Source: Phormidium tenue FACHB-1052
GTDB lineage: Bacteria; Cyanobacteriota; Cyanobacteriia; Phormidesmidales; Phormidesmidaceae
DNA: 64,000 nucleotides
NCBI RefSeq assembly: GCF_014696675.1
Contig: NZ_JACJQN010000015.1
Location: forward strand, 108,843 to 172,842
Direction: 5' to 3'
Below, piece by piece: positions 25,634-35,206 of the stretch; position 1 is the first letter of the stretch, and the number at the start of each line of letters is the position of its first letter. The position numbers were made by a program, and so were the translations under genes. The notes under the pieces are model-generated. The model did not search any database. It was not told the DNA's origin and saw nothing but the letters and a program-made list of their open reading frames with translations.

Positions 25634-27625
25634 CTACCGAGGATTCCGAATGATTCGCCCCGCATTCAAGATGGCCAGTAAAGCCACGCCCACATCGGCA
25701 AATACCGCTTCCCAGAGCGTGGCAATGCCCAACGTGCCAAGGACAATAAAAATAGCCTTTGCCACCATGGCAAAAATGATGTTTTGCCAGACCACCCGCC
25801 GGGTCTTGTGGGCGATTTGAATCGCCTCAGCTACCTTTGAGGGTGCATCGGTCATGATCACCACATCGGCGGTTTCGATCGCCGCATCGGAGCCCAGCCC
25901 ACCCATGGCGATGCCCACATCGGCTCGGGCAATGACGGGCGCATCGTTAATGCCGTCACCCACAAAGGCCACTTTGCCACGACCGGCGCGCCGCAAGAAG
26001 TCTTCCAGCGCTGCCACTTTATCTTCGGGCAGCAGCTCGGCCCGGTACTGGTTGAGGCCCAGTTTTTGGGCAATGTTGTCGGCCACGGATTGGCTGTCGC
26101 CGGTCAGCATCGCGGTTTGAATGCCCTGAGCACGGAGTGCCCGAATAGCTTCGACAGCATCCTCCTTTAGCTCATCAGCGATCAAGATGCGGCCACTGTA
26201 TTCGCCATCCACGGCCAAGTGGGCCACGGTGCCGTCTACTACACAGACATCGTGGGGAATCGCTTCCCGATGCAGGAGGCGGTCATTGCCCGCCAAGACT
26301 ACCCGACCATTCACCGTGGCGCGAATGCCGTGGCCAGCAATTTCTTCGTAGTCTTCCACAGCAGAGGCATCGACAGTCTGCCCGTGGGCCTGGCGAATCG
26401 ACTGGGCGACCGGATGGTTCGACTGCGACTCGACTAGGGCAGCGAGCTCCAGCAGCTGATGCTGATTCAGGCCGTTTTGGGTCACCACATCGGTAACCCA
26501 AAAGTTGCCCTGGGTGAGGGTGCCGGTTTTGTCGAACACAACCGTTTTCACCTGGGCCAGGGTGTCTAAATAGGTTGAACCTTTGACCAAAATGCCGCGC
26601 TTAGCAGCACCGCCCACCCCGCCAAAGTAGCCGAGGGGAATGCTAATCACTAACCCGCAGGGGCAGGAGATCACCAGCAGCACCAGGGCACGATAGGTCC
26701 ACTGGGCCTGGGTCGCCCCCTCAATGAACAAGGGCGGCAGAATCGCCACCGCCAGGGACAGAAACACCACCACTGGGGTGTAATACCGCGCAAAACGGGT
26801 GATGAATTTCTCAGTGTCAGCTTTTTTGCTGCTGGCGTTTTCAACCAGTTCCAAAATTCTGGCGATCGAGGACTCGCCAAAGGGTTTGGTCACCCGTACC
26901 GTGAGCAGCCCAGACTGGTTGATCATCCCGGCCATCACGGTTTGCCCAGGGGCAACGGTGCGGGGCACTGATTCGCCCGTTAAGGCGGAGGTATCGACTA
27001 GGGATTTGCCCTCCAGAATGTCGCCATCTAGGGGCACCTTTTCGCCGGGACGCACCACAATTACATCTCCAACCCCCACGGTCTGGGGAGCAACAGCACG
27101 GATGTCGCCGTCGACGCTGAGGTTAGCGGTGTCAGGCCGTACCTCTAGCAGAGCTTTGATCGAGCGGCGCGATCGCCCCACCGAGTATCCCTGAAACAGT
27201 TCTCCCACCTGAAAGAACAGCATTACCGCTACGGCTTCGGGAATTTCGTGGATGGCGATCGCCCCCAGAGTTGCAATCGTCATCAGAAAGTTTTCGTCAA
27301 AGATGCGCCCCCGCAAAATGTTGCGCCCCGCTGTGGTCAGCACCGTCCAGCCGCTGATTAAATATGCGGGAATCAGCACGGCATATTCGGCGATCGCGTA
27401 AGGGGTGTTGTGCAGCCGCTGATTGAAAATTAGCCCGGTGAGGAAGAGAACGGCAGCGATCGCAATCGGCGTTAACTCTTGCCACAGGTTAAACTCTGCT
27501 GAATCATGGCCGTGACCATGGTCAGCCCCGCAGCAGTCATCATCACTGGCCGATTGAATCTTAGATGGTGGATTAATCGGTGCCTCATGGCTATCGCAAC
27601 AAGAGTGAGAGTGAGAGCTTGCCAT
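25634..27625 (-). CDS. ziaA: Zn/Cd/Pb-type P1B ATPase efflux pump
   Basis: 663 residues. A His/Cys-rich N-terminal tail (SHSHSCCDSH, DDDCCGADHGHGH) replaces a full metal-binding domain. The core has TGES (216-219), the membrane metal site S-C321-P-C323, phosphorylation site D365-KTGT, SNHPVAQ, and GDGINDAP. The CPC plus the ZiaR/SmtB-type neighbour indicate Zn or Cd export from the cytoplasm rather than copper. It follows ziaR by about 160 bp, with an SmtB-like operator in between (27656-27669). Confidence 0.9.
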   Translation of the reverse strand: MASSHSHSCCDSHEAPINPPSKIQSASDDDCCGADHGHGHDSAEFNLWQELTPIAIAAVLFLTGLIFNQRLHNTPYAIAEYAVLIPAYLISGWTVLTTAGRNILRGRIFDENFLMTIATLGAIAIHEIPEAVAVMLFFQVGELFQGYSVGRSRRSIKALLEVRPDTANLSVDGDIRAVAPQTVGVGDVIVVRPGEKVPLDGDILEGKSLVDTSALTGESVPRTVAPGQTVMAGMINQSGLLTVRVTKPFGESSIARILELVENASSKKADTEKFITRFARYYTPVVVFLSLAVAILPPLFIEGATQAQWTYRALVLLVISCPCGLVISIPLGYFGGVGGAAKRGILVKGSTYLDTLAQVKTVVFDKTGTLTQGNFWVTDVVTQNGLNQHQLLELAALVESQSNHPVAQSIRQAHGQTVDASAVEDYEEIAGHGIRATVNGRVVLAGNDRLLHREAIPHDVCVVDGTVAHLAVDGEYSGRILIADELKEDAVEAIRALRAQGIQTAMLTGDSQSVADNIAQKLGLNQYRAELLPEDKVAALEDFLRRAGRGKVAFVGDGINDAPVIARADVGIAMGGLGSDAAIETADVVIMTDAPSKVAEAIQIAHKTRRVVWQNIIFAMVAKAIFIVLGTLGIATLWEAVFADVGVALLAILNAGRIIRNPR

Positions 27626-27655
27626 GGAGACACCTTTAACGAGCTACTGAATATG

Positions 27656-27669
27656 TGAAGATCTATTCA
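27656..27669. promoter_or_regulatory. SmtB/ZiaR-type operator ahead of ziaA
   Basis: TGAA-GATCTA-TTCA, the same TGAA-N6-TTCA core as in the site ahead of ziaR, 31 bp upstream of the ziaA start. Flanks CTGAATA/TATTCAG extend the symmetry. Fits the 12-2-12 class of SmtB/ArsR operators. Confidence 0.65.
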
Positions 27670-27786
27670 GATAATACAGTATGCCTGTCAAGGGGTTGCC
27701 CTAAGCTAGTGTCCCAGCCCATCGCCAGACACCTAAGATGCATGGAAGGCTGATGGCGGTCTACTACCTAATCCAAAAGAATCACG

Positions 27787-28179
27787 TTACTCATCCAGAT
27801 GGTCAGCCACTTCTCGATAAAGGACCATAATATGGTCGTCAGCCAGGCCGTAGTAAACGTTGCGGCCCTGGCGGCGGTAGGTGACTAGACGCTGCGATCG
27901 CAGCACCCGCAGTTGATGGGACACCGCTGATTCACCCATCTGCACCGCAGCGGCCAGATCGCACACACAGAGTTCTTGTCGAGCCAGGGCCGACAGCAGC
28001 TTAAGCCGGTGAGGGTCAGAAAGAGCGCTAAAAAACTCTGCCATCCGCTGAGCCTTAGCGGTGCTGAGCACCTCGGGCTTCACCTGGCGCACGTTGTCTA
28101 AATGCACCAGCGACTCGTCACAGGTAGGGGCGTCAGCCGCCTGAATGAGGGGTTTCTCTGTAGAGCGAGAACTAGCCAT
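27787..28179 (-). CDS. ziaR: SmtB/ArsR-family zinc-sensing repressor
   Basis: About 130 residues from ATG 28179. ArsR fold: FFSALSDPHRLKLLSALA, ELCVCDLAAAV (Cys-x-Cys in the DNA-recognition region), MGESAVSHQLRVLRSQRLV. The C-terminal helix has D-x-H ... H-x-x-E (DDHIMVLYREVADHLDE), the alpha-5 zinc site of SmtB/ZiaR. It releases DNA on binding Zn, derepressing ziaA and itself. A longer frame to 28233 would run into the operator, so the internal ATG is chosen. Confidence 0.9.
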   Translation of the reverse strand: MASSRSTEKPLIQAADAPTCDESLVHLDNVRQVKPEVLSTAKAQRMAEFFSALSDPHRLKLLSALARQELCVCDLAAAVQMGESAVSHQLRVLRSQRLVTYRRQGRNVYYGLADDHIMVLYREVADHLDE

Positions 28180-28223
28180 CGATTCTTTCCTGGCTTTTTC
28201 TCTATGATACTGAGAATCGTTAC

Positions 28224-28243
28224 CACTGAACAACTGTTCAGTG
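28224..28243. promoter_or_regulatory. ZiaR operator, perfect palindrome upstream of ziaR
   Basis: CACTGAACA-AC-TGTTCAGTG: 9-bp perfect arms around a 2-bp spacer, 45 bp ahead of the start. It contains TGAA-N6-TTCA and is a textbook SmtB-type 12-2-12 site. The rest of 28244-28546 shows nothing I can name. Confidence 0.85.
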
Positions 28244-28546
28244 ATGAGAGTGTTGGCCTCGCGGGGTTTGCTCGCTCCCCTGCTGCATGAAGCATAGAGT
28301 TTGCTGATAGCCAGAGCGATCGCCTTAGGCCTAAAATAGCGCTGCAGGCTGACGCAAATCAGTTATGACGGCTGGCCATAGTCACCCATCTTCAGAGCGA
28401 CATTGCTTTAGCGGAAGAGAGCGTCAAGGCTTTGCCTAGCCTAGGGCAGGGACGCTCATCAGTGCCACGTAGCGAACTACTAAGTAGTAAAGAGCGCATA
28501 GCGTCATTTGCAAGGAAGCATTGGACTTGCGCCCATGTTTCATATC

Positions 28547-29989
28547 CTAGTTAACAACCCGCTTGAGCCCAGGAATGCGAGAAAGCACAACGTAGTCCAG
28601 CAACAGAACCAACACCAAGGAAAGCCCTACCAGAGGAAACGCTAACCCCAACACAGCCACTATTGCTAAGGGAACGCGCCAGTTCTGTGCAAAGGGTGGC
28701 ATTGCTGGAGCACCCAATAGCCCTGCTTCCCGAGGACGACGTTGCCACCACATCACAGCTCCTGTCACTGAGAGCAGCATGACGATTAACGCGGCAACCA
28801 GCATAAGGAGTTGGTTAGCGAACCCAAAGTACCTCCCCATAGGGATTGCAGTTCCCATCTCTACTGCCTTGGGAACAAGACCATAATCTTTCCAACGCAC
28901 ATCTGCTAACACTTGGCCGCTGTACTGATCAACGTGCAGGGTGACTTCTTGAGTGGGGTCAGGGGGAAACGCTGAGACGGTATAAACTCCTGTTTCACTC
29001 TCTGGTAGCGTTACGTTAAAGCCAGGAGGTGCCCCTTTCGCCTGAGCTAGGGCAACGACAGCGTTCAGGTCAACTTGGGCATTGCTATTTTGTAATTCTG
29101 AGCTGTCTGTGTGGCTCTGACCAGAATGATTTTCGTGCCCAGATGGAGTGGATTGAGGGATTGGTAACTGCTCAACCGCCCAAGGGACCGCCTGACCTCG
29201 CTGTTGATTAAGAGAACCTGTCAACACGGTTGATTGCGGCACCTCATCCCACATCTGAGGCGGAAACTTGCCATAAACCTGAGCAAACGTTTCTCCCCAA
29301 AAACCCGTCCATGGCAGACCCGTAAGAATCAAAAAGCCAATCAGAAGAATGCCGTAAAACCCTGGAACCGCGTGCAAATCCCGCCAAAACACCCGCTTAT
29401 TTTTGCTCCACAACCGCGGGATCAATGTGCCCCAGAGGGAGAATCGTTTACGCGGTAGCCATAGATAAAGTCCTGTAGCAAGCAGCACCAGAGCCCAACA
29501 AGCAGCCAGTTCAACCAGGTAATCTCCAAGCTTGCCAATGAGCAGCTCTCCATGGATCTTACGGGCGATCGCTTGTAGGTTGTTGTCCTCATCGCGCTCC
29601 CCCAGCACCTGCCCCGTGTACGGGTCCACAAAGACCATCAGATTATGCTTATCTGAAGTCGTTAGCAGCACTTCTGTGCTGCGATTAGAAGCTGCACTTG
29701 GCGTAATTTGAGTGACAGTGGCATCAGGATAGGCCTTTTGAGCAGCCTGCACCTGCTGCGTGTAAGGCACCAAGCTGGTACTTGGCTGCACAAACATCAG
29801 GTTAGGATACATGGCCGCGTCTAGCTGCGGCTTGAAGAGGTAGATGATACCCGTAGCTGCCAGGATGAGCATGAACGGGATGACAAACAGGCCAGCATAG
29901 AAGTGCCAGCGCCAAACCGTTCGATAAAAGCGATTGCCAGGAGATTCCCCACCTGATAGGTGATCCGGAGTCTGTACAGATCTGGTCAT
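28547..29989 (-). CDS. PepSY-associated membrane protein
   Basis: 480 residues. Membrane helices at the N-terminus (WHFYAGLFVIPFMLILAATG), near residue 180, near 220, and two or more at the C-terminus. Extracytoplasmic PepSY-like segments lie between them (YPDATVTQITPS; VDQYSGQVLADVRWKDYG). A His-containing insert (SGHENHSGQSHTDSS) may bind metal. PepSY_TM proteins are often linked to iron or other metal uptake as possible ferric reductases. It follows the ABC importer genes on the same strand, 200 bp downstream. Confidence 0.82.
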   Translation of the reverse strand: MTRSVQTPDHLSGGESPGNRFYRTVWRWHFYAGLFVIPFMLILAATGIIYLFKPQLDAAMYPNLMFVQPSTSLVPYTQQVQAAQKAYPDATVTQITPSAASNRSTEVLLTTSDKHNLMVFVDPYTGQVLGERDEDNNLQAIARKIHGELLIGKLGDYLVELAACWALVLLATGLYLWLPRKRFSLWGTLIPRLWSKNKRVFWRDLHAVPGFYGILLIGFLILTGLPWTGFWGETFAQVYGKFPPQMWDEVPQSTVLTGSLNQQRGQAVPWAVEQLPIPQSTPSGHENHSGQSHTDSSELQNSNAQVDLNAVVALAQAKGAPPGFNVTLPESETGVYTVSAFPPDPTQEVTLHVDQYSGQVLADVRWKDYGLVPKAVEMGTAIPMGRYFGFANQLLMLVAALIVMLLSVTGAVMWWQRRPREAGLLGAPAMPPFAQNWRVPLAIVAVLGLAFPLVGLSLVLVLLLDYVVLSRIPGLKRVVN

Positions 29990-30186
29990 GCCAGCAGTTT
30001 TTAGCTAAAAGAATGGACCTGATAACCGTGTCCCATAGACCTAAATAAAGTCAAAAGACAGGCAGTCAAATATTACAACCACTTCAAAAAGTAATTGTTT
30101 GACCTCACCTACCAGTGCACTGACCTGCGGTGAGGTGCTGGGGCACGAAGGAGCAACGGTACATGGTGACGCTAAGCGGGCTGCGG

Positions 30187-30816
30187 CTACTGAGAAATTA
30201 AGGTGCGGTGGTCTTGCGTGGCGGCCAAATCGAGGATGCGATCGCACAGCCGCCTCACCAACGGCCAATCGTGGCTAACCACCAAAACCCCGATCTGGTG
30301 GGCGCGGGTGTAGTCTAAAACGGCCTGCCAGATCAGCGCCTGGGTGTTGGCATCGAGCATGGCCGTCATTTCGTCGGCAATCAGATAGCGGGTTTGGGAA
30401 TTGAGGGTGCGGGCGATCGCAATCCGCTGTAGCTCACCACCGCTCAGCTCATGGGGGTAGCGGGTGAGCCAGCCCGCGTGAATACCTAGGGCATCGAGCT
30501 GGTGCATTTGGGGGGGATGACCTTCGCGCAAAATTTGGTCGATGCGCCAGCGCGGATTAACTGACAGCTCCGGATTTTGAAAGACAAGCTGCACTGGGCA
30601 GTAGCACCGCCTAGGTAGGGACTGGCCGTCCACGCTTACTTGGCCTTTGGTAGGAATTAAATAGCCTGCTAAGAGTTTGACCAGGGTGGTTTTGCCAAAG
30701 CCCGAAGGAGCCATCAGCCCAACCACTTCGCCCGGTGCTACGGAAATTGTCTGGTCTTGCACCACCCAAGGCATTTGAGACGCGTAGCGAAACCAAAGTT
30801 CTTTACCGGTCAGCAT
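30187..30816 (-). CDS. ABC importer ATPase, nickel/peptide type (NikE/OppF-like)
   Basis: 209 residues. Walker A APSGFGKTTL, signature LSGGELQRIAIA, Walker B YLIADEMTAML (Met replaces the usual Pro-Thr pattern), switch SHDW. It lacks the C-terminal oligopeptide domain of full OppF, like short NikE-type partners. It overlaps the upstream ATPase gene by 14 bp. With the genes to 35206 it forms a complete importer; nickel is plausible from the neighbourhood, but peptides or metallophores are possible. Confidence 0.85.
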   Translation of the reverse strand: MLTGKELWFRYASQMPWVVQDQTISVAPGEVVGLMAPSGFGKTTLVKLLAGYLIPTKGQVSVDGQSLPRRCYCPVQLVFQNPELSVNPRWRIDQILREGHPPQMHQLDALGIHAGWLTRYPHELSGGELQRIAIARTLNSQTRYLIADEMTAMLDANTQALIWQAVLDYTRAHQIGVLVVSHDWPLVRRLCDRILDLAATQDHRTLISQ

Positions 30817-31732
30817 GAATACACCTCACTAAACCACCTCGCACTGCCCGCAGTGCCGGTCGCTCGGGCAGACATGCCTCTGTCGTTTTGGGACAGCGCT
30901 CGCTAAACAAACATCCCATGGGTAGCGCCTCAGGGTTGGGCTGGTTACCTGGCACTGGCGTGAAATCGTTTTGCGGCAGCGATTGCCAGAGCGCCTGGGT
31001 GTAGGGGTGGCGCAAGTTCCCAGTGGCAAAGTCTTGAGCCGAGGCGATCTCTGCCGTCGTGCCGGCGTAAAACACCGCTACCCGATCGGCCACCAGCAGC
31101 GCCGCTTCGATGTCATGGGTAATCAAAATCACGCCGCGCCCTTCCTGAGCCAGCTCCCGCAGGTGGTTCAGTGTTTCGACCACCACGTCAGGGTGCAGGC
31201 CAGGGGTGGGTTCATCAGCGATGATTAATTCGGCCTGGCTGACGACCGCCGTAGAGACCAGCACCCGCCGCGCCATGCCCCCCGACACCTGAAATGGATA
31301 GCAGCGCTCTGCCTGAGGCAGCAGGTCATACCGCTGGAAGGTGCGCTTCACCGCCGTTCGCGCCGCTGGTTTAGAAAGCCCGTTGAGCTGGGCCACCCGC
31401 TGCACCTGTTGGCCCACCCGCATCAACGGATCGAGATAGCCGACCGACTGAGGAATGAGAGCAATGGCCTTACCGCGCAGCTGCTGGCACCGCTGGGGCG
31501 TCAGCGGCTGACCCTGAAACAGCAGGGTGCCGCCAACGGTGGCATTTTCCGGCAGAATGCCCAGAATGGCGTGGGCCAGCAGGCTTTTGCCCGACCCGCT
31601 AGCGCCCACCACCGCCACTACTTCCCCGGCCTTGACCTCCAGATCCAGTTCGGTGATAACTGTGAGCTGTTTGCGGCGCAGCCCTTTCTCATACTGTTTG
31701 AAGGTGACGCTGAGGTTTGAGACTGACAACAT
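30803..31732 (-). CDS. ABC importer ATPase (NikD/OppD/DppD-like)
   Basis: About 309 residues from ATG 31732. Walker A VGASGSGKSLL, signature VSGGMARRVLV, Walker B LIIADEPTPGL, switch THDIEAALL. The C-terminal Cys-bearing oligopeptide/nickel transporter domain is present (GCLFSERCPKTTEACL), which may hold a metal cluster. Starts 2 bp after the permease stop. A 39-residue extension upstream lies inside the permease gene and is rejected. Confidence 0.88.
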   Translation of the reverse strand: MLSVSNLSVTFKQYEKGLRRKQLTVITELDLEVKAGEVVAVVGASGSGKSLLAHAILGILPENATVGGTLLFQGQPLTPQRCQQLRGKAIALIPQSVGYLDPLMRVGQQVQRVAQLNGLSKPAARTAVKRTFQRYDLLPQAERCYPFQVSGGMARRVLVSTAVVSQAELIIADEPTPGLHPDVVVETLNHLRELAQEGRGVILITHDIEAALLVADRVAVFYAGTTAEIASAQDFATGNLRHPYTQALWQSLPQNDFTPVPGNQPNPEALPMGCLFSERCPKTTEACLPERPALRAVRGGLVRCIHADR

Positions 31733-31734
31733 AG

Positions 31735-32595
31735 CTACCCCTGACTCGTGCGTGGATCGAGCAAAGCGCGCAGATTTTCGCCCAGCCAGTCGAATGCTTT
31801 GACCGACAGCAGCAGCAGTAGCCCAGGCATTACCCCCAGCCACCAATAGCCAGTGGACAGGTGCCGCATCGACTCAGCCAGAATGATGCCAATGGCAGGT
31901 AGATGCGGCGAGATGCCAATGCCAATGAACGACAGCGCCGCCTCGTGCAAGATGGCGTGGGGAAACAGCAGAATCAGCCCCACCAGTAGCTGCGGCACAA
32001 CGTGGGGCACCATGTGGTGGCGGGCAATCCAGGCGGGGGAGTGGCCCAGCCGGTAGGAGAGCTGCACATAGTCGGAGCTGTTGACCTGCAGCACCTCTGC
32101 CCGAATGACGCGGGCCAGACTAGGCCAGTGGGTCAGCGCTACGGCGATGATTACGCCCCGGGTGCCGCCTCCAACGGCAAAGGCAACCATAATCAGCAGC
32201 ACCAGGTGGGGCAGGCTAAAGCACACGTCGATAATCCAGCAGATGACGGCATCAACCCAGCCGCCTAGCGTGCCTGCGGCCAACCCTAGCAGGGTGGCAA
32301 TCAGCGCGCTGGCGGTGGCGGCCAGCAAACCCACCCGCAGGCTAAGGGACATACCGTGGAGCGATCGCGTCAGCATGTCTCGCCCCAGCCAGTCGGTGCC
32401 GAAGGGATGGGCCAGGGAGGGAGGCTGGTTGCGTTGGATCAACACCGGGCTCAGTCCGGCATCGCCAATCACCCAGGTGCTGAGGATAATGGCCGCCAAA
32501 AAGAAGGCGCACAGCCCAATGGTCCAAAGGGTCTGCTGCCGCCGATTGCTCTGCTGCTTGGGAGCGCGGATTTGGGGAGGTGCAAGGGTGGTCAT
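31735..32595 (-). CDS. ABC importer permease (NikC/DppC-like)
   Basis: 286 residues, about six membrane helices. DppC-family features: HPFGTDWLGRDMLTR near residue 65 and the EAA loop, EAALSFIGIGISPHLPAIG. Overlaps the other permease by 4 bp. Works with the 32592-33596 permease as the membrane channel. Confidence 0.9.
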   Translation of the reverse strand: MTTLAPPQIRAPKQQSNRRQQTLWTIGLCAFFLAAIILSTWVIGDAGLSPVLIQRNQPPSLAHPFGTDWLGRDMLTRSLHGMSLSLRVGLLAATASALIATLLGLAAGTLGGWVDAVICWIIDVCFSLPHLVLLIMVAFAVGGGTRGVIIAVALTHWPSLARVIRAEVLQVNSSDYVQLSYRLGHSPAWIARHHMVPHVVPQLLVGLILLFPHAILHEAALSFIGIGISPHLPAIGIILAESMRHLSTGYWWLGVMPGLLLLLSVKAFDWLGENLRALLDPRTSQG

Positions 32596-33596
32596 GCGGT
32601 CCTCCTGCCGCCAATGCGGATGCGCGGGTCAATTACCTGGTAGGACAGATCGGCCAGGGTATTGCCGGTGTAAACAAACAGGGCGCTGAAAAAAACGATG
32701 CCCACCAGCAGCGGCACATCGCTGCGCAACGCTGCCTGCACGGTCGCCTGCCCCAGCCCCGGATAGGCAAACACCTGCTCTACCAGCACCGAGCCGCCAA
32801 ACAGCTCACTGAGAGAAGCAAATTGCAGGGTTAACGCGGGCAGCAGGATGTTCCTCAGTCCGTGGTGCCGCAAGATACCCCAGAGGCTCTCGCCCTGAGC
32901 GCGGGCAAACAGCACATAGTCGCTGTGCAGCACATCGATTAGCTTCTGGCGGGTGTGTAGGGCAATGCTGGCAATACCGATGATGCTCAGGGCGAGGGCG
33001 GGCAGCAGCAGGTGGTGCAGATGCTGCCAGAAGGTAACGTTTTGAGCCAGCACACCAGGCGGAGCAGCACAGCAAATTGGGGTAAGCCGCAGTGACACCG
33101 AAAAGAAAATCAGCAGCAGCAGCGCCACCCAAAACGTTGGCGACGACGCCAGGGTGTAGGCATAGAGACGAATGCCCCGGTCAATCCAGGTGCCCTCAAA
33201 GGCTCCGGCCAGCACGCCCAGCCCTAGCCCCAGCAGACCAGACAGGAGCCATGCGATCGCAAGCAGCTGCAGCGACACCTGAAACCGCTGGCCGATTACC
33301 TGCAAAACCGGCTGGTTAAACACCATTGAGGTGCCCCAGTTGCCCTGAATGATCTGCCCAAACCAGTCCCAAAAGCGCACCATCATCGGCTGATCCAGGC
33401 CCCAGCGCTGGGCGATCAGCTCTCGCTGGGCAGCACTGACCTGCAGCATGTCGGCCCCAACATAGGCCTGCACCGGGTCAATGGGTGACAGGCTCATCAG
33501 TCCAAAGGTCAGCACCGCTACGGCGACCAGCAGCAGTGCCAGCCGCACCAGCTTGTAGCTGAAAAACAGCAGGATTGGCTTTAGTTGCATGTCCAC
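32592..33596 (-). CDS. ABC importer permease (NikB/DppB-like)
   Basis: 334 residues. N-terminal LTFGLMSLSPIDPVQAYVG, then DWFGQIIQGNWGTSM, and a C-terminal EAA-type stretch ARAQGESLWGILRHHGLRN followed by YPGLGQATVQA. All are DppB-family hallmarks, with about six membrane helices. Its start overlaps the end of the binding-protein gene by 16 bp. Confidence 0.9.
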   Translation of the reverse strand: MDMQLKPILLFFSYKLVRLALLLVAVAVLTFGLMSLSPIDPVQAYVGADMLQVSAAQRELIAQRWGLDQPMMVRFWDWFGQIIQGNWGTSMVFNQPVLQVIGQRFQVSLQLLAIAWLLSGLLGLGLGVLAGAFEGTWIDRGIRLYAYTLASSPTFWVALLLLIFFSVSLRLTPICCAAPPGVLAQNVTFWQHLHHLLLPALALSIIGIASIALHTRQKLIDVLHSDYVLFARAQGESLWGILRHHGLRNILLPALTLQFASLSELFGGSVLVEQVFAYPGLGQATVQAALRSDVPLLVGIVFFSALFVYTGNTLADLSYQVIDPRIRIGGRRTA

Positions 33597-35206
33597 GTCC
33601 AGCTAGCGATGTTGGCAGTAACGGGCCAGCCGTGGCCGTGGGGCTCAACCTGGGGCTGGCCGATGTCTAGACACTCGTCGACAAAATAAGTGTGATCGAG
33701 GTTGACTAGCCAGGCCCAGGCGGCATCGCCCTTGGCGGTAAAGCCTTGCTGACCATCCCACTGAGCGGCGCGCCAAAATGCGATCGCTTCTGCCTCTGAA
33801 GGGGCACCCATCGCCAGATCTAGCGTTTGGTCAATGGCCTGATTGGCGTAGTAGCCCGCATTGTAAAAATCCCCCTGAGCCGCTTTGCTGTGGTAGAGGT
33901 TGTACATCTCCGTCTGGTCGTGGCTGCCCCAGCCAAACAGCACCACGTTGCTATGCGCCAGGGGAGTAATTTCATCCCAGCTCTTGCCCTCAACGTTGAC
34001 CTGAATGCCCACGGGCTTGAGCATTTCTGCCACCGACAGAGCTAGCGCCTGGCGGGTGCTGTCGCTAGCCGGGTAGAGCAGGGTAAATTCAGCTTTCAGG
34101 CCATCCTTCTCAACAATTCCGTCGCTGTTGCTGTCGCGCCAGCCCCCCTCCGCCAGGATCTGGCGAGCACGCTCTGGGTCAGCATCCTCAATATTGGCGC
34201 TCGGTTCCTCCCAGGCCAAACCACTAACCGGACCGTATGCGGGCGATCCGTAGCCCTCCAGCACGCCATCTACCAGCGCCTCCCGATCCACGGCGTAGTT
34301 CACCGCCTGCCGAATCGCCAGATCCGACGTGACGGCATTGCCTACGGGCTTACCGTCTGGCGTAGTCTTACTTCCCTCGTCAGGAAAGGGAAACATCAGC
34401 CCCCGGTTGTCCACGCTGGCGACGTCATAGAGTTTCATGCCCTCAATGCTCTGCACCGCCAGCGACTGAGGCACGCTGACCACCTGAGCCTGCCCAGCTT
34501 GGGCGGCCGCAAAGGCCGCGTCTTCTTCAGTAAACAGAAAAACAAGTCGCCCAATGCCGGGAGCTTCGCCGTAATAGTTGGGGTTGGCTTCGACAATCAG
34601 CTGCTGCCCCTCGTCCCACTGGACAAGTTGATAGGGGCCAGAGCCAATGGGGTTGCGAGCATAGTCAGGACCGTGGGCGTGCTCCGGCACAATGCCCACG
34701 GTGATCAGGCGGTTGACGAAAGTGCTTTGGGGCTGCTTCAGCCGCAGCTCTACTGTGTAATCGTCGGTGGCGACAGCTTCCTCTAGCACCGTCACATCGG
34801 TCAGGCCACCGCTCTCTGCTGCTTTGTTGAAGGTGTAGGCGACATCGGCTGCCGTTAGCGGTTCCCCATCAGAAAACTGAGCATCCTGGCGAATCGTCAC
34901 CGTCCAAGTTTTGCCGTCTTCGCTAACGGTGTAGTTGGTCGCTAAGTCATTGACGATCTCAAGGTTTTCATCGCGCTGCAGCAAGGTGCTCTGAAACAGA
35001 GGTGAACCGTAGCGGCCCCAGCCTAATGTAGGGTCATACCCTTCCTCGCTCTCTCCTCCAATCGCCAGGACTATCTGCTCTGCAGAAGCATTGGAGGCTG
35101 GCGCAGAAGCACTTGACCCAGTTGAGTTTGAAGCACACCCGGCCAGAATTGGCCCCAGTAGGAGCACCCCCATAGACCAGGCCGGCACTTTAAGACTTAA
35201 CGCCAT
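33581..35206 (-). CDS. ABC importer substrate-binding lipoprotein, family 5 (NikA/DppA-like)
   Basis: About 541 residues from the ATG at 35206. Lipoprotein signal with lipobox LAGC, then a Ser/Ala-rich linker. Family-5 features: LATNYTVSEDGKTWTVTIR, FSDGEPLTAADVAYTFNKA, and AIRQAVNYAVDREALVDGV. It delivers nickel chelates, peptides or metallophores to the permeases; a nickel-type role is favoured by the surrounding metal genes but is not proven. First gene of a five-gene operon. Confidence 0.88.
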   Translation of the reverse strand: MALSLKVPAWSMGVLLLGPILAGCASNSTGSSASAPASNASAEQIVLAIGGESEEGYDPTLGWGRYGSPLFQSTLLQRDENLEIVNDLATNYTVSEDGKTWTVTIRQDAQFSDGEPLTAADVAYTFNKAAESGGLTDVTVLEEAVATDDYTVELRLKQPQSTFVNRLITVGIVPEHAHGPDYARNPIGSGPYQLVQWDEGQQLIVEANPNYYGEAPGIGRLVFLFTEEDAAFAAAQAGQAQVVSVPQSLAVQSIEGMKLYDVASVDNRGLMFPFPDEGSKTTPDGKPVGNAVTSDLAIRQAVNYAVDREALVDGVLEGYGSPAYGPVSGLAWEEPSANIEDADPERARQILAEGGWRDSNSDGIVEKDGLKAEFTLLYPASDSTRQALALSVAEMLKPVGIQVNVEGKSWDEITPLAHSNVVLFGWGSHDQTEMYNLYHSKAAQGDFYNAGYYANQAIDQTLDLAMGAPSEAEAIAFWRAAQWDGQQGFTAKGDAAWAWLVNLDHTYFVDECLDIGQPQVEPHGHGWPVTANIASWTWTCN

